Assembly (NCBI RefSeq): GCF_000420765.1
Contig: NZ_ATVO01000003.1
Coordinates: 248,001-312,000, forward strand
Length of the DNA: 64,000 nucleotides
DNA from: Sandarakinorhabdus limnophila DSM 17366
Lineage (GTDB): Bacteria; Pseudomonadota; Alphaproteobacteria; Sphingomonadales; Sphingomonadaceae
Direction of reading: 5' to 3'
Shown: positions 44,543 through 57,013 of the stretch, piece after piece
How positions within the stretch are numbered: the first letter of the stretch is position 1
How the letters are laid out: every line of letters starts with the position of its first letter
Notes under the pieces: model-generated
Database searches by the model: none
Told to the model about the DNA's origin: nothing
Seen by the model: the letters and a program-made list of their open reading frames with translations, nothing else
Made by a program: the position numbers and the translations under genes

Positions 44543-47353
44543 TTACTTTTTCTTGAGGCCGCCGCGGATTGCGGCCTTCACTTCAGTGGTCGTCGCGCCA
44601 AGGGCTTCAGCCACCAATTTGGCCTGTTCAGCATTGTGGCGCTTGAGGAGGCCCGTCGCCGTGGCCGCCGCAGGAGCACGCCCGGCATAGATCGGGCGCA
44701 TGCCCGTCGCAGCCTCGATCAGCGGATTGGCGAAGGTCCAGGCGCCGCCGTTCTGCGGCTCTTCCTGAGCCCAGACCACGGCTTCCAGATTCGGAAATTT
44801 CGCTGCATATTCAGCAACAACGTCACCCGGGAACGGATAGAGCTGCTCGACACGAAGCAAATAGACGTCGTCGCGGCTGTCCTTCTCGCTGGCGTCGAGC
44901 AGATCATAATAGACCTTGCCAGTGCACAGCACGAGCCGCTTCACCGCTTTCGGATCACACGGCTTCAGATCATCCAGGCAGCGGTGGAAGGTCGTCGCCG
45001 GGCCCATTTCGGCCAGATTGGACACCGCTCGCTTGTGGCGCAGCAACGATTTCGGCGTGAACACAATCAGTGGCTTGCGGAAATCCCGCAGCATCTGCCG
45101 GCGCAGCAGGTGGAAGAAATTGGCTGGGGTCGTGCAGTTGGCGACCTGGATATTGTCTTCCGCGCACAGGCTCAAGAAACGCTCGACACGCGCCGAGCTG
45201 TGTTCCGGCCCCTGCCCTTCGTAACCGTGCGGCAGCAGCATCACCAGACCATTGGCGCGCAACCACTTGATTTCGCCCGAAACTATAAACTGATCGATTA
45301 TGGTCTGGGCGCCATTCACGAAATCGCCGAACTGGGCTTCCCACAAGATAATGCTCTTCGGATCAGCCAGGGCATAGCCATATTCGAAACCGAGCACGCC
45401 GAATTCCGAAAGCGGGCTGTCCAGCACTTCAAAGCGCGGGTCCATCGCCTTCAGCGGCACATAGCGGCTGCCATCCTTCTGGTCCGTCCAGACAGAGTGG
45501 CGCTGGCTGAACGTGCCGCGGCCGCAATCCTGGCCGGAAAGGCGCACGCCATAACCATCTTTCAGCAACGCCCCGAAGGCCAGCGCCTCGCCCGTCGCCC
45601 AATCGATGTTGGCGCCAGTGGAAAACATCTCCGCCTTGGCATCAAGAACCCGCGCCAAGGTCCTGTGAATATTGAAACCGTCGGGCACCGTGGTCAGCTG
45701 TTTGCCCAACTGATGCAGTTCGGTCATCGACACGCCGGTCATTGCGGCGCGGCGGCTGTCGATGGCTTCCTTGGGCTTGCCCAGCCCGGCCCAGCGGCCG
45801 CCGAACCAATCGGCTGCATTGGCCTTGAAGCCGGCCGCCGCGTCGAATTCGTCTTCTAGCATGGAGACATAGGTCTCAATCATGGCCTTGTAGCCATCGC
45901 CAGTCAGCACGCCCTCTCCCGACAGGCGATCCGCATACAGCTCGCTCACCGTCTTCTTCTTGCCGATCACGGCATACATAAGCGGCTGAGTGAAGCTCGG
46001 CTCGTCGCTTTCGTTGTGGCCAAACCGGCGATAGCACCACATGTCGATCACCACATCGCGGCCGAACTTTTGCCGGAACTCGGTGGCGACCTTGGTGGCA
46101 TAGGTCACGGCTTCCGGATCATCGCCGTTCACGTGGAAGATCGGCGCCTGAACGATCTTTGCCATGTCCGACGGATAGGGCGACGAACGCGCAAACTGCG
46201 GACTGGTGGTGAAGCCAACCTGATTGTTCACCACGTAATGGATGGTGCCGCCGGTACCATAGCCGTTAAGCCCTGAAAAACCGAAACATTCCGCCACGAT
46301 ACCCTGGCCGGCAAAGGCGGCATCGCCATGTAGCAGGATCGGCATCACCTGCTTGCGGGCATTGTCGCCAATGATGGTCTGAATGGCGCGCACCTTGCCC
46401 AGCACCACCGGATCGACTGCTTCGAGGTGGGAAGGGTTGGGCACGAGGGACAGGTGCACCTTGTTGCCATCGAACTCGCGATCAGTGCTGGTGCCGAGGT
46501 GATATTTCACATCGCCCGAACCGCCCACATCATCCGGATTCGATGAACCGCCAGCGAATTCATGGAAGATGGTGCGGAACGGTTTTTGCAGCACGTTGGC
46601 CAGCATGTTGAGCCGGCCCCGGTGCGGCATGCCGAACACAACTTCGGTGATGCCCAGCGCGCCGCCCACCTTGATGATCGATTCCATCGCCGGGATCATG
46701 GCTTCGGCGCCATCCAAGCCAAAGCGCTTGGTGCCGACATATTTACGACCCAGGAATTTCTCGAACTGCTCGGCTTCAACCAGCTTGTTCAGAATCGCCC
46801 GCTTACCATTGGCTGTGAACTGTATTTCCTTATCACGGCCTTCGAATTTTTCCTGCAGGAAGCGCCGTTCCTCCACATCGTTGATGTGCATATACTCAAG
46901 GCCGACGTTACCGCAGTAATTGCGCTGCAGAATGCCGACGAGTTCACGGATGGTTGCCGTCTGCAGGCCCAACGCGCCGCCGATGTGCACCGTGCGATCC
47001 AGATCATTGCCGCCAAAGCCGTGATAGCCGGGGGTGAGATCGGCAGGCAGATCGCGGATGGCAAGGCCGAGCGGATCAAGATTGGCCGCAAGGTGACCGC
47101 GCACGCGATAGGTGCGGATCAGCATAAGCGCGCTAATCGCATCCTGGGCAGCGCGGGCAATGTCTTCCGGGGTGGCACCGGCAGCCGCCGCCGCAGCAGC
47201 CCGACCGGCGGTCTTGGCTGTGCTTTCGGCAAACATACCGGCGGCATCGAGCCCGCGCGTCAGATCATCGCCGGGCAGGATCGGCCAGTTCGGCCGGGCC
47301 CAACTTGGCGCCGGCCGATCTTCCGGTCCGGGCAGCAGGGCTTCCATATCCAT
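44543..47353 (-). CDS. sucA: 2-oxoglutarate dehydrogenase E1 component
   Basis: 936 residues. The ATG at 47353 is preceded by GAGGACAGTC; a TTG five codons upstream and an ATG two codons downstream are alternatives. Thiamine-diphosphate E1 features are present: [53 protein letters not shown] and NQVGFTTSP, with C-terminal [17 protein letters not shown]. Oxidative decarboxylation of 2-oxoglutarate. A palindrome-rich region lies upstream. Confidence 0.97.
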   Translation of the reverse strand: MDMEALLPGPEDRPAPSWARPNWPILPGDDLTRGLDAAGMFAESTAKTAGRAAAAAAAGATPEDIARAAQDAISALMLIRTYRVRGHLAANLDPLGLAIRDLPADLTPGYHGFGGNDLDRTVHIGGALGLQTATIRELVGILQRNYCGNVGLEYMHINDVEERRFLQEKFEGRDKEIQFTANGKRAILNKLVEAEQFEKFLGRKYVGTKRFGLDGAEAMIPAMESIIKVGGALGITEVVFGMPHRGRLNMLANVLQKPFRTIFHEFAGGSSNPDDVGGSGDVKYHLGTSTDREFDGNKVHLSLVPNPSHLEAVDPVVLGKVRAIQTIIGDNARKQVMPILLHGDAAFAGQGIVAECFGFSGLNGYGTGGTIHYVVNNQVGFTTSPQFARSSPYPSDMAKIVQAPIFHVNGDDPEAVTYATKVATEFRQKFGRDVVIDMWCYRRFGHNESDEPSFTQPLMYAVIGKKKTVSELYADRLSGEGVLTGDGYKAMIETYVSMLEDEFDAAAGFKANAADWFGGRWAGLGKPKEAIDSRRAAMTGVSMTELHQLGKQLTTVPDGFNIHRTLARVLDAKAEMFSTGANIDWATGEALAFGALLKDGYGVRLSGQDCGRGTFSQRHSVWTDQKDGSRYVPLKAMDPRFEVLDSPLSEFGVLGFEYGYALADPKSIILWEAQFGDFVNGAQTIIDQFIVSGEIKWLRANGLVMLLPHGYEGQGPEHSSARVERFLSLCAEDNIQVANCTTPANFFHLLRRQMLRDFRKPLIVFTPKSLLRHKRAVSNLAEMGPATTFHRCLDDLKPCDPKAVKRLVLCTGKVYYDLLDASEKDSRDDVYLLRVEQLYPFPGDVVAEYAAKFPNLEAVVWAQEEPQNGGAWTFANPLIEAATGMRPIYAGRAPAAATATGLLKRHNAEQAKLVAEALGATTTEVKAAIRGGLKKK

Positions 47354-47421
47354 CGTGACTGTCCTCAATCTCGCGATTCTGAACTGTTTAACGGCACATG
47401 ACGGTCATGTCATGACAAACT

Positions 47422-47455
47422 GTCGCATGCCGGCCATGCAATGCCGAAATGCGAC
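47422..47455. repeat. inverted repeat upstream of sucA
   Basis: GTCGCAT (47422-47428) and ATGCGAC (47449-47455) face each other around a GC-rich core containing GCCGGC and GCAATGCC. A second small symmetry, CATGAC-GGTC-ATGTCATGAC, sits just beside it at about 47397-47416. The positions, 69-102 bases before the sucA start, suit an operator or a leader hairpin. No known motif was recognised. Confidence 0.35.
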
Positions 47456-47483
47456 ATGATTTTCCGCGCCAAAGCCAAGGGCT

Positions 47484-48368
47484 TCAGCCCTTCAGCACCT
47501 CGATCAGCGTTTCGCCCAGCAACGACGGTGACGGCGACACGCGAATGCCGGCCGCTTCCATAGCCGCCATCTTCGACGCCGCATCGCCCTTGCCACCCGA
47601 AACGATGGCGCCGGCATGGCCCATGCGGCGACCCGGAGGCGCCGTGGTGCCGGCAATGAAGCCGACCATCGGCTTCTTGCGGCCACGCTTGGCTTCATCG
47701 ATCAGGAACTGGGCTGCCTGCTCCTCAGCATCGCCACCGATTTCACCGATCATTATGATCGACTGGGTAGCCTCATCGGCCAGAAACAGTTCGAGCATGT
47801 CGATGAAATTGGTACCATTCACGGGATCACCGCCGATACCGACAGCCGTCGTCTGGCCCAGTCCCACAGCGCTGGTCTGGTGCACGGCTTCATAAGTGAG
47901 CGTGCCGGAACGCGAGACTACGCCCACCGAACCCTTGCGGAAGATGTTGCCCGGCATGATGCCGATCTTGCATTCGCCGGGCGTCAGAACGCCTGGGCAA
48001 TTCGGCCCGATCAGGCGGGTCTTTGAACCCTGCAGAGCCCGCTTCACGCGCACCATGTCGAGCACCGGAATGCCTTCGGTGATGCAGACAACAAGCGGAA
48101 TTTCGGCCGCAATGGCTTCGCAGATCGCATCGGCTGCGCCGGGCGGCGGCACATAGACGACCGACGCATCAGCGCCGGTGGCCTCACGCGCCTGCGCGAC
48201 GGTATCGAACACCGGCAGGCCGAGATGGGTGGAACCGCCCTTCCCCGGCGCGGTGCCGCCGACAACCTTGGTGCCATAGGCAATGGCCTGTTCCGAATGG
48301 AACGTGCCCTGCTTGCCGGTGAAGCCCTGCGTGATGACGCGGGTATTGGCGTTGACAAGAATGGACAT
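47484..48368 (-). CDS. sucD: succinyl-CoA synthetase alpha subunit
   Basis: 294 residues. [20 protein letters not shown] with the CoA-binding Rossmann fold, [20 protein letters not shown], and the phosphohistidine loop [18 protein letters not shown]. Together with SucC it makes ATP or GTP from succinyl-CoA. It starts on the last base of sucC (overlap of one base). Confidence 0.97.
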   Translation of the reverse strand: MSILVNANTRVITQGFTGKQGTFHSEQAIAYGTKVVGGTAPGKGGSTHLGLPVFDTVAQAREATGADASVVYVPPPGAADAICEAIAAEIPLVVCITEGIPVLDMVRVKRALQGSKTRLIGPNCPGVLTPGECKIGIMPGNIFRKGSVGVVSRSGTLTYEAVHQTSAVGLGQTTAVGIGGDPVNGTNFIDMLELFLADEATQSIIMIGEIGGDAEEQAAQFLIDEAKRGRKKPMVGFIAGTTAPPGRRMGHAGAIVSGGKGDAASKMAAMEAAGIRVSPSPSLLGETLIEVLKG

Positions 48369-49567
48369 CAGGCAGCCTTCTTCACTTCAGCAACGATCTT
48401 GGCCGCTGCATCACCCAGATTGTCGGCCGACACGATCGGCAGGCCGGAGTTGGCGAGGATTTCCTTGCCCAGTTCGACGTTGGTACCTTCGAGGCGCACC
48501 ACTAGCGGCACCGAAAGCTGCACTTCCTTCGCAGCGGCGATGATGCCTTCCGCGATGATGTCGCAGCGCATGATGCCGCCGAAGATGTTCACCAGGATGC
48601 CCTGCACCGCCGGATCCTTCAGGATCAGCTTGAAGGCGTTGGTCACCTTTTCCTTGTCGGCGCCGCCGCCGACATCGAGGAAGTTGGCCGGCTCAGCGCC
48701 ATTCAGCTTGATGATGTCCATGGTGGCCATGGCGAGGCCAGCGCCGTTCACCAGGCAGCCGATGTTGCCATCCAGCTTGATGAAGGCGAGGTCATATTTG
48801 GAGGCTTCGACTTCCGCCGGGTCTTCCTCGGTCAGGTCGCGCAGTTCGACCAGATCGGGGTGGCGATAGAGCGCGTTGCTGTCGAAACCGACCTTGGCAT
48901 CGAGCACCAGCAGCTTGCCATCATCCGTCACGGCGAGCGGGTTGATTTCCATCTGGCTGGCATCGGTGCCGATGAAGGCATCATAGAGCTTCAGCGTCAC
49001 CTTCTCGGCCTGCTTGGCCAGATCACCGGTCAGGCCCAGCGCGGCGGCGACAGCGCGGCCGTGGTGCGGCATGGCGCCGGTGGCCGGATCGATGGTGATG
49101 GTGTGGATTTTCTCGGGGTGGTGATGCGCCACGTCCTCGATGTCCATGCCACCTTCGGTGCTGGCCACGATGGCAATGCGGCCGGTGGCACGATCGACCA
49201 GCATCGCGAGATAGAGTTCCTTGGCGATATCGACGCCGTCGGTGACATAGAGCCGGTTAACCTGCTTGCCGGAGGCACCGGTCTGGATCGTCACCAGCGT
49301 GTTGCCCAACATGTCGGTCGCCGCCGCGCGCACGTCGTCAGCGCTGCGCGCCAGGCGCACACCGCCCTTGGCTTCGGGCGGCAGTTCAACGAACTTGCCC
49401 TTGCCGCGGCCACCTGCGTGGATTTGCGCCTTCACGATATAGAGCGGGCCAGGCAGCTTGGCCGACGCGGCCACCGCTTCCTCGACGCTCATCGCGGCAT
49501 AGCCGACTGGCACCGGAACGCCGAATTTGGCCAGCAATTCCTTGGCCTGATACTCATGGATGTTCAT
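48368..49567 (-). CDS. sucC: succinyl-CoA synthetase beta subunit
   Basis: 399 residues. The ATP-grasp domain has the family start ([20 protein letters not shown]), [17 protein letters not shown], then [20 protein letters not shown] and [18 protein letters not shown] with the GGGAD loop. C-terminal [15 protein letters not shown] is conserved. It follows mdh by 39 bases and overlaps sucD. Confidence 0.97.
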   Translation of the reverse strand: MNIHEYQAKELLAKFGVPVPVGYAAMSVEEAVAASAKLPGPLYIVKAQIHAGGRGKGKFVELPPEAKGGVRLARSADDVRAAATDMLGNTLVTIQTGASGKQVNRLYVTDGVDIAKELYLAMLVDRATGRIAIVASTEGGMDIEDVAHHHPEKIHTITIDPATGAMPHHGRAVAAALGLTGDLAKQAEKVTLKLYDAFIGTDASQMEINPLAVTDDGKLLVLDAKVGFDSNALYRHPDLVELRDLTEEDPAEVEASKYDLAFIKLDGNIGCLVNGAGLAMATMDIIKLNGAEPANFLDVGGGADKEKVTNAFKLILKDPAVQGILVNIFGGIMRCDIIAEGIIAAAKEVQLSVPLVVRLEGTNVELGKEILANSGLPIVSADNLGDAAAKIVAEVKKAA

Positions 49568-49606
49568 TGGAAATCCCTATCCCTTGGTCAGCCTTGCAGG
49601 CGAAAT

Positions 49607-51784
<2,178 letters not shown>

Positions 51785-51792
<8 letters not shown>

Positions 51793-52270
51793 CCTGCGTC
51801 TCTCCCGGGCGCGTCGCATGGCCCTCAGCCGTCGGCCGTGCCGGGCGCGGGATCTTGCGCATGGTGCCGGTGAAGCTGGAGAGGTTGACGCCATCCTGAG
51901 TGACGAGGCCGCGCACGAACAGCATCTTGCCGGTTTCCTTCAAGATTTCACCGTGCGCCTCGATCGGCTTGCCGACGATCCCGGCCGACAGAAAATCGGT
52001 CGCGCAGCTCAAGGTGACGGCGGCAGAGTTTTCCAACTGGCGGAAGATGAAGGCAAACATCGCCATGTCGATGAACGACATGATGAACCCGCCATGCAGA
52101 TATCCGAGGCCATTCGAATGCTTGCGCGCCGTTTCCATGCGGCATTCCACCCCGCGCGCGCCTTCGCGGAAGAAGAAATCGCCGAGCATCGAGGCAAAGC
52201 GGCCATCGGGATCGCGGCGCCAGCAGGTCCAGCCCGCGTTGGGGCCTTCAGTGAATGTTTCGCGAGACAT
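51785..52270 (-). CDS. PaaI family thioesterase
   Basis: 161 residues of a hotdog-fold thioesterase: NGLGYLHGGFIMSFIDMAMF carries the HGG motif near the catalytic residue, and VTLSCATDFLSAGIVGKPIE the second half. PaaI-like enzymes hydrolyse acyl-CoA; the substrate is unknown. The basic tail PRPARPTAEGHATRP is unusual. It lies between a broken amidase and zapE, overlapping zapE. Confidence 0.85.
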
Positions 52271-52281
52271 GAGAACAGCGG

Positions 52282-52950
52282 TTAGCGCCGCTGCTGCGCC
52301 GCGTAAAGCATCAGCGATGCACGGACGCCAGCAGCCATTGCGCGGCGGCCCGCCAGTTCAGCGGCGTCGCCTGCAGCACCGCGGCAAATTGCGCCTGTGC
52401 CTCGGCAAACCGGCCCAAGGTGCGCAACTGCGATCCCATCACATAGTGATGGCGCGCCAACGCGGCAGGTTGAGCCACCAGAACTGCCGCCGGGGATTCG
52501 CGACGGGTCATGTGGATTGCGCACCGCGCCAAAGGCAGCGTTGGAACTCGTCCAGCCAAAGGAAAGCTCGTGGAGATTGGTCTTGCCCAGCACGATGGCA
52601 CCAGCCTGCCGCAGCAGCGAGACGGCAGCGGCGTCGGCAGCGGGGCGAAAACCTCGAAGGGCGTTGGTCCCACCGGTGGTGGGATAGTCGGCCGTATTGA
52701 TACTGTCCTTCACCGGCACCGGAAGGCCATGTAGCGGGCCAAGCGGCTTCCCGGCGGCGCGGTAGGCATCGGCAGAGCGAGCCTGGGCCAGAACCTGCTC
52801 TGCATCGAGATTGATGAAGGCATTGAGATGCGCGCCCTGCCCGCAGCGCGCCAACAGTGCCGTGGCATAGGTTTCAGCAGAAAGTTCGCCAGAGGCCATA
52901 CGCGCAACAGCGGCGCTGGCCGAAAGTTCGCACAGCACCGTGTCGTCCAT
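52282..52950 (-). pseudogene. amidase-family gene, 3' end replaced after a deletion
   Basis: The first 160 codons (52950 to 52471) are amidase signature family: catalytic Lys81 in PVPVKDSINTADYPTTGG, then HELSFGWTSSNAAFGAVRNP and the cis-serine motif PGGSSGGS at 154-160. The next 60 or so codons are unrelated and low in family sequence (TCRVGAPSLC onward) because they are a shifted reading of another gene. The nucleophile motif (DTGGS) and the whole second half (about 250 residues) are missing, so it cannot be an active amidase. Confidence 0.75.
52311..52480 (-). pseudogene. 3' remnant of a TPR-like protein gene
   Basis: In the frame shifted from the amidase, the last 56 codons (52478 to 52311) read ALARHHYVMGSQLRTLGRFA, EAQAQFAAVLQATPLNW and ALLASVHR-like end (exactly AAQWLLASVHR). 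Regular helix spacing with G-R-F-A-E-A and A-x-P-x-N-W is that of a tetratricopeptide repeat. Its 5' part is absent. The junction with the amidase is at about 52471-52484. Confidence 0.6.
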
Positions 52951-52969
52951 GGCCGTTTCCTTGCGCGGC

Positions 52970-53755
52970 TTAACCCGCGCGTTCGAGCATCATCAGCTTG
53001 ATATCCGCGATCGCCTTGGCCGGGTTCAGGCCCTTGGGGCAGACGTTGGAGCAGTTCATGATGGTGTGGCAGCGATAGACGCGGAATGGATCTTCCAGCG
53101 CATCGAGCCGCTCGCCGGTCATCTCGTCACGGCTGTCGGCCAGCCAGCGATAGGCTTGCAGCAGGATGGCGGGGCCCAGGAACTTGTCGCTGTTCCACCA
53201 GTAAGACGGACAGGCGGTGGAGCAGCAGGCGCACAGAATGCACTCATACAACCCATCCAGCTTCTCGCGCTCGTCCGGGGACTGGATGCGTTCCTCGCCC
53301 GACGGCGCCGGGGTGACGGTCTGCAGCCAGGGCTTGATCGAGGCATATTGCGCGTAGAAGTGCTTGAAATCAGGGACAAGGTCCTTGATCACCTCCATAT
53401 GCGGCAGCGGCGTGATCACCACTTCGCCCTTCACATCGGCAATCGGCATGGTGCAGGCCAGCGTGTTGGTGCCATCGATGTTCATCGAGCACGACCCGCA
53501 AATCCCCTCCCGACACGAGCGGCGGAAGGTGAGCGTAGGATCGACCTCGTTCTTGATCTTGATTAGCGCATCCAGAACCATTGGGCCTGTGGCATCGAGA
53601 TCGAGGCTGTAGGTGTCATAACGCGGGTTCTCCCCGTCATCCGGGTTCCAGCGATAGACTTTGAACGCCTTGGTGCGGCTCGCTCCGGCGGGGGCGGGAT
53701 AAGTCTTGCCGGTCGCCTTGATGACGCTGTTCGACGGAAGAGAAAATTCAGCCAT
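52970..53755 (-). CDS. sdhB: succinate dehydrogenase iron-sulfur subunit
   Basis: 261 residues. Three Fe-S clusters are visible: CREGICGSC (2Fe-2S), [15 protein letters not shown] (4Fe-4S) and [17 protein letters not shown] (3Fe-4S). [17 protein letters not shown] is the N-terminal ferredoxin-like domain. It passes electrons from SdhA to quinone at SdhCD. It lies 15 bases after sdhA. Confidence 0.97.
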   Translation of the reverse strand: MAEFSLPSNSVIKATGKTYPAPAGASRTKAFKVYRWNPDDGENPRYDTYSLDLDATGPMVLDALIKIKNEVDPTLTFRRSCREGICGSCSMNIDGTNTLACTMPIADVKGEVVITPLPHMEVIKDLVPDFKHFYAQYASIKPWLQTVTPAPSGEERIQSPDEREKLDGLYECILCACCSTACPSYWWNSDKFLGPAILLQAYRWLADSRDEMTGERLDALEDPFRVYRCHTIMNCSNVCPKGLNPAKAIADIKLMMLERAG

Positions 53756-53770
53756 TACAAATGCCTCTAA

Positions 53771-55570
53771 TCAGTACGTCCGCGCCTTGGGCTTGATATA
53801 CTCGATGTCGTCCGACAGCGTGTAGGTGTGCACCGGACGGGCAGCAAGCTCCACCGAGCCATCGCGGAACCAGCCCAGAGAGTGTACCATCCACTTGTCG
53901 TCATCCCGGTTGGGGAAATCTTCGTGCATATGAGCGCCGCGGCTTTCGTGACGGGCTTGCCCCATATGCACGGTCAGCACGGCCTGGCCGATCATGTTGT
54001 CGAGTTCCAGCGTCTCGATCAGATCGGTGTTGAACACCATCGAACGATCGGTGGTCCCGATATCGGCCATCCGCTGATAGACAGCGTCAATCTTGCGCAC
54101 GCCTTCATCGAGGATTTCGCTGGTGCGGAACACGCCGGCATTGGCCTGCATCGTTTTCTGCATGGCCAATCTTACTTCAGCAGTCGAGCTGCCGCCCTTG
54201 GCATAACGGAAGCCGTCGAGGCGGCCGAGCGCGAAATCGGCGTTGTCCTTGGGCAGCGCAGTGTGGCCAGCGTTTGCCTTCTGGATAGCGGCGACGCGGT
54301 GCGCCGTGGCTCTGCCGAAAACAACCAAGTCGATCAGGCTGTTGGAACCAAGCCGGTTGGCACCGTGCACCGAAACGCAGGCGGCTTCACCCACCGCGAA
54401 AAGGCCGGGCACCACGCTGTCGGGGTTGCCATCTTTCAGGGTCACGACTTCACCATGATAGTTCGTCGGAATACCACCCATGTTGTAGTGCACGGTTGGC
54501 ACCACTGGGATCGGCGCCTTGGTGACGTCCACACCGGCAAAAACCTTGGCGGTTTCCGAAATGCCGGGCAGGCGCTGGGCCAGCACGGCGGAATCGATGT
54601 GATTGAGGTGCAGGTGGATATGGTCGCCTTCAGCGCCGACACCGCGGCCTTCGCGGATTTCCATCGCCATCGAACGGCTGACGACGTCGCGGCTGGCAAG
54701 ATCCTTGGCCGACGGAGCATAGCGTTCCATGAAACGCTCACCCTGGCTGTTGGTGAGGTAACCGCCCTCCCCGCGCGCGCCTTCGGTGATCAACACGCCG
54801 GCGCCATAGATGCCGGTGGGATGGAACTGCACGAATTCCATGTCCTGCATGGCCACGCCGGCGCGTATCGCCATGCCGCCCCCGTCACCGGTGGAGGTAT
54901 GCGCGGACGTTGCTGAGAAATAGCAACGGCCATAGCCACCGGTCGCCAACACCGTCTGGTGACTGCGGAAGCGGTGGATGCTGCCATCTTCCATGTTGAT
55001 GGCGATGACGCCCTTACACTCCCCATTCACCATGATGAGATCGATGGCGAAATATTCGATGTAGAAATCCGTGCTGTACTTGAGGCTCTGCTGATAGAGC
55101 GCGTGCAGCATGGCATGGCCGGTGCGATCTGCCGCGGCGCAGGTGCGCTGAGCCGGCGGGCCGCTGCCCATGTTCTGCATCATGCCGCCGAACGGGCGCT
55201 GATAGATCCGACCGGCCTCGGTGCGGCTGAACGGCACGCCGAAATGCTCCAGCTCGTAAACCGCGGCCGGGGCTTCCTTGCACAGATACTCAATCGCGTC
55301 CTGATCGCCCAGCCAATCGCTGCCCTTCACCGTGTCATACATGTGCCAGGTCCAGTGATCCGGGCCCATGTTGCCGAGCGCGGCCGCAATGCCGCCCTGC
55401 GCGGCAACGGTGTGGCTGCGGGTGGGGAAGACCTTGGTGATGCAGGCAGTTTTCAGCCCGGCTTCGGCAATGCCCATGGCAGCACGCAAGCCGGAGCCGC
55501 CGGCTCCCACCACAACAGCGTCGTAAACATGATCGATAATCTGATAGGCTTCAGGCACTTGAGCTTCCAA
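53771..55570 (-). CDS. sdhA: succinate dehydrogenase flavoprotein subunit
   Basis: 599 residues. FAD motif [20 protein letters not shown], the covalently flavinylated His in [18 protein letters not shown], active-site region [35 protein letters not shown] and [18 protein letters not shown]. It oxidises succinate to fumarate. It starts one base after sdhD ends. Fumarate reductase is excluded by the sdhCD anchor type only by inference. Confidence 0.97.
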   Translation of the reverse strand: MEAQVPEAYQIIDHVYDAVVVGAGGSGLRAAMGIAEAGLKTACITKVFPTRSHTVAAQGGIAAALGNMGPDHWTWHMYDTVKGSDWLGDQDAIEYLCKEAPAAVYELEHFGVPFSRTEAGRIYQRPFGGMMQNMGSGPPAQRTCAAADRTGHAMLHALYQQSLKYSTDFYIEYFAIDLIMVNGECKGVIAINMEDGSIHRFRSHQTVLATGGYGRCYFSATSAHTSTGDGGGMAIRAGVAMQDMEFVQFHPTGIYGAGVLITEGARGEGGYLTNSQGERFMERYAPSAKDLASRDVVSRSMAMEIREGRGVGAEGDHIHLHLNHIDSAVLAQRLPGISETAKVFAGVDVTKAPIPVVPTVHYNMGGIPTNYHGEVVTLKDGNPDSVVPGLFAVGEAACVSVHGANRLGSNSLIDLVVFGRATAHRVAAIQKANAGHTALPKDNADFALGRLDGFRYAKGGSSTAEVRLAMQKTMQANAGVFRTSEILDEGVRKIDAVYQRMADIGTTDRSMVFNTDLIETLELDNMIGQAVLTVHMGQARHESRGAHMHEDFPNRDDDKWMVHSLGWFRDGSVELAARPVHTYTLSDDIEYIKPKARTY

Positions 55571-55960
55571 TCAACCGGCAGACAGGGCGACCTTGAGCAC
55601 CGAGAACAGTGACAAGGCGGCAAGGGCAAAGGTGTAGAAGTTGAGGGCCAGCATGGCGATGACGCGCTTTGACCCATGCAGATAATCTTCCAGCATCACC
55701 TGCACACCCAGGCGGAAGTGCCAGAAAACGCTGACTACCAGCAGACACATCGGCACCGCCACAAGCGGCTGGCGCATCCACATCACCGTGCTGGCATAAT
55801 CCAGGCTGGGCAAGCGAGCGAGGCTGAAGACGAACCACAGCACCAGGAACAGGCTGGCCACCGCCGTGACGCGCTGCAACCACCAGTGATGGACAACCGC
55901 GCCGCCGCCGGCACCAAGACCGCGGACGCGGCCAAGTTGGGTTCCGTTACCCATGATCAA
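55571..55960 (-). CDS. sdhD: succinate dehydrogenase membrane anchor SdhD
   Basis: 129 residues with three membrane helices (about residues 25-46, 60-80, 100-122). Position between sdhC and sdhA and the WFVFSLARLP/FHFR-type loop HFRLGVQVMLEDYLHGSK identify it. It overlaps sdhC by four bases. The sequence is divergent, as in most SdhD. Confidence 0.9.
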   Translation of the reverse strand: MIMGNGTQLGRVRGLGAGGGAVVHHWWLQRVTAVASLFLVLWFVFSLARLPSLDYASTVMWMRQPLVAVPMCLLVVSVFWHFRLGVQVMLEDYLHGSKRVIAMLALNFYTFALAALSLFSVLKVALSAG

Positions 55961-56367
55961 TACCCCCGGCCGAGAAGGATGAAGGCCCAGAAGGCCAGCG
56001 TGGCAATGGCCGAAAAGGCAAAGGTCGCCAGCGCCATGCGGCGCGAGGTTACCAGATCAAAGCCTTCACCCGAATCCATGATGAAGTGGCGGATGCCGCT
56101 GCCCATGTGCTGGAACATCGACCAGGTGAGACCAAAGCCGACAACCACGCCCAGCGGCGAAAAAACGATGTCCTGGAACAAGCGATAATAGGTTGGCCCG
56201 CTGGCCAGCGCCGCAAGCCACCAAGCAAAGATCACCACGGCGCCAAAAGCAAGCGCATGCCCCGTCACACGGTGCACGATGGAGACTGCCATGTGCACCC
56301 GCCATTTCCAGATGGTGAGGTGCGGTGACAGCGGGCGCGGCGGCGGCGCTATTGGTCGAGATGCCAT
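55957..56367 (-). CDS. sdhC: succinate dehydrogenase cytochrome b556 subunit SdhC
   Basis: 136 residues. RPLSPHLTIWKWRVHMAVSI and VHRVTGHALAFGAVVIFAW are the SdhC signature, with the heme-binding His in HMGSGIRHFIMDSG. Three membrane helices. It is first of sdhCDAB; the operon's promoter should lie in 56368-56488, where I see no clear boxes. Confidence 0.95.
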   Translation of the reverse strand: MASRPIAPPPRPLSPHLTIWKWRVHMAVSIVHRVTGHALAFGAVVIFAWWLAALASGPTYYRLFQDIVFSPLGVVVGFGLTWSMFQHMGSGIRHFIMDSGEGFDLVTSRRMALATFAFSAIATLAFWAFILLGRGY

Positions 56368-56488
56368 GAGTTGCCCTTCTTGCTGGCCCCTTTCGCTGCC
56401 CTGCCCTGCGGCCGAACGAGCGGATGGTTATGCGGGCCTTCATACCGTGCCTGCGCTGCGGTGCAACAGGCGCAAGATGATTAGGTCC

Positions 56489-56926
56489 TTACCCAGCGCA
56501 CTGAATCAGTACGGTGCGCTCCAGCCCGGCATATCGGTGCACCAGTGCGTCGCGGTAGCTGTCGTCGGCCATCATGGCGAGGAAGTGCTGCCGGCTGGGG
56601 TAGCGCACCAACAGAAGCTTGTCCCAATTGGTCGCATCCGTGCCGGCTTGGCCAATGAAGACCTGCTCACATGGACCATCATAAAGCACCTCCGCCTGGG
56701 AAATGGCGCCGACCGCCACGGTGAAAGCGTGCTGGTAGCGGTCATAGGCCGCCTTGCCCGAACAGGAGGCCATGCCAGCATCGGGCGAATAGTTCGCGGT
56801 CTCGCGGAACTTCAGCAGGTTCATCATCACCACCGGCCCGTCACGGCCGTGATCGCGCAAGTTTCGAACCTGATCTCGGGTGGGATCGATGCTGGAATCA
56901 TGATTATTATGAGAGGGAATGGCCAT
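56489..56926 (-). CDS. DUF1330-like protein
   Basis: 145 residues from the ATG chosen; an earlier start at 56974 adds an unlikely N-terminus. GPVVMMNLLKFRETA at the beginning and DKLLLVRYPSRQHFLAMMAD near the end resemble DUF1330 dimeric alpha/beta-barrel proteins, whose role is unknown. It is divergent from the cytochrome P450 gene by 87 bases. A related function is possible but unsupported. Confidence 0.7.
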   Translation of the reverse strand: MAIPSHNNHDSSIDPTRDQVRNLRDHGRDGPVVMMNLLKFRETANYSPDAGMASCSGKAAYDRYQHAFTVAVGAISQAEVLYDGPCEQVFIGQAGTDATNWDKLLLVRYPSRQHFLAMMADDSYRDALVHRYAGLERTVLIQCAG

Positions 56927-57013
56927 GGCACAGGGACTCGCAGTTAGGATCGATCCAGCGTAGCATCGCACCAATGACCGTGAAGATGCGGCGCACGAAA
57001 TGGGGAGGATGTG

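Noticed and set aside
47477-47492. AAGGGC-TTCA-GCCCTT hairpin at the sucD stop
   Set aside because: It includes the stop codon and has no T-run on the minus strand; too short to call a terminator.
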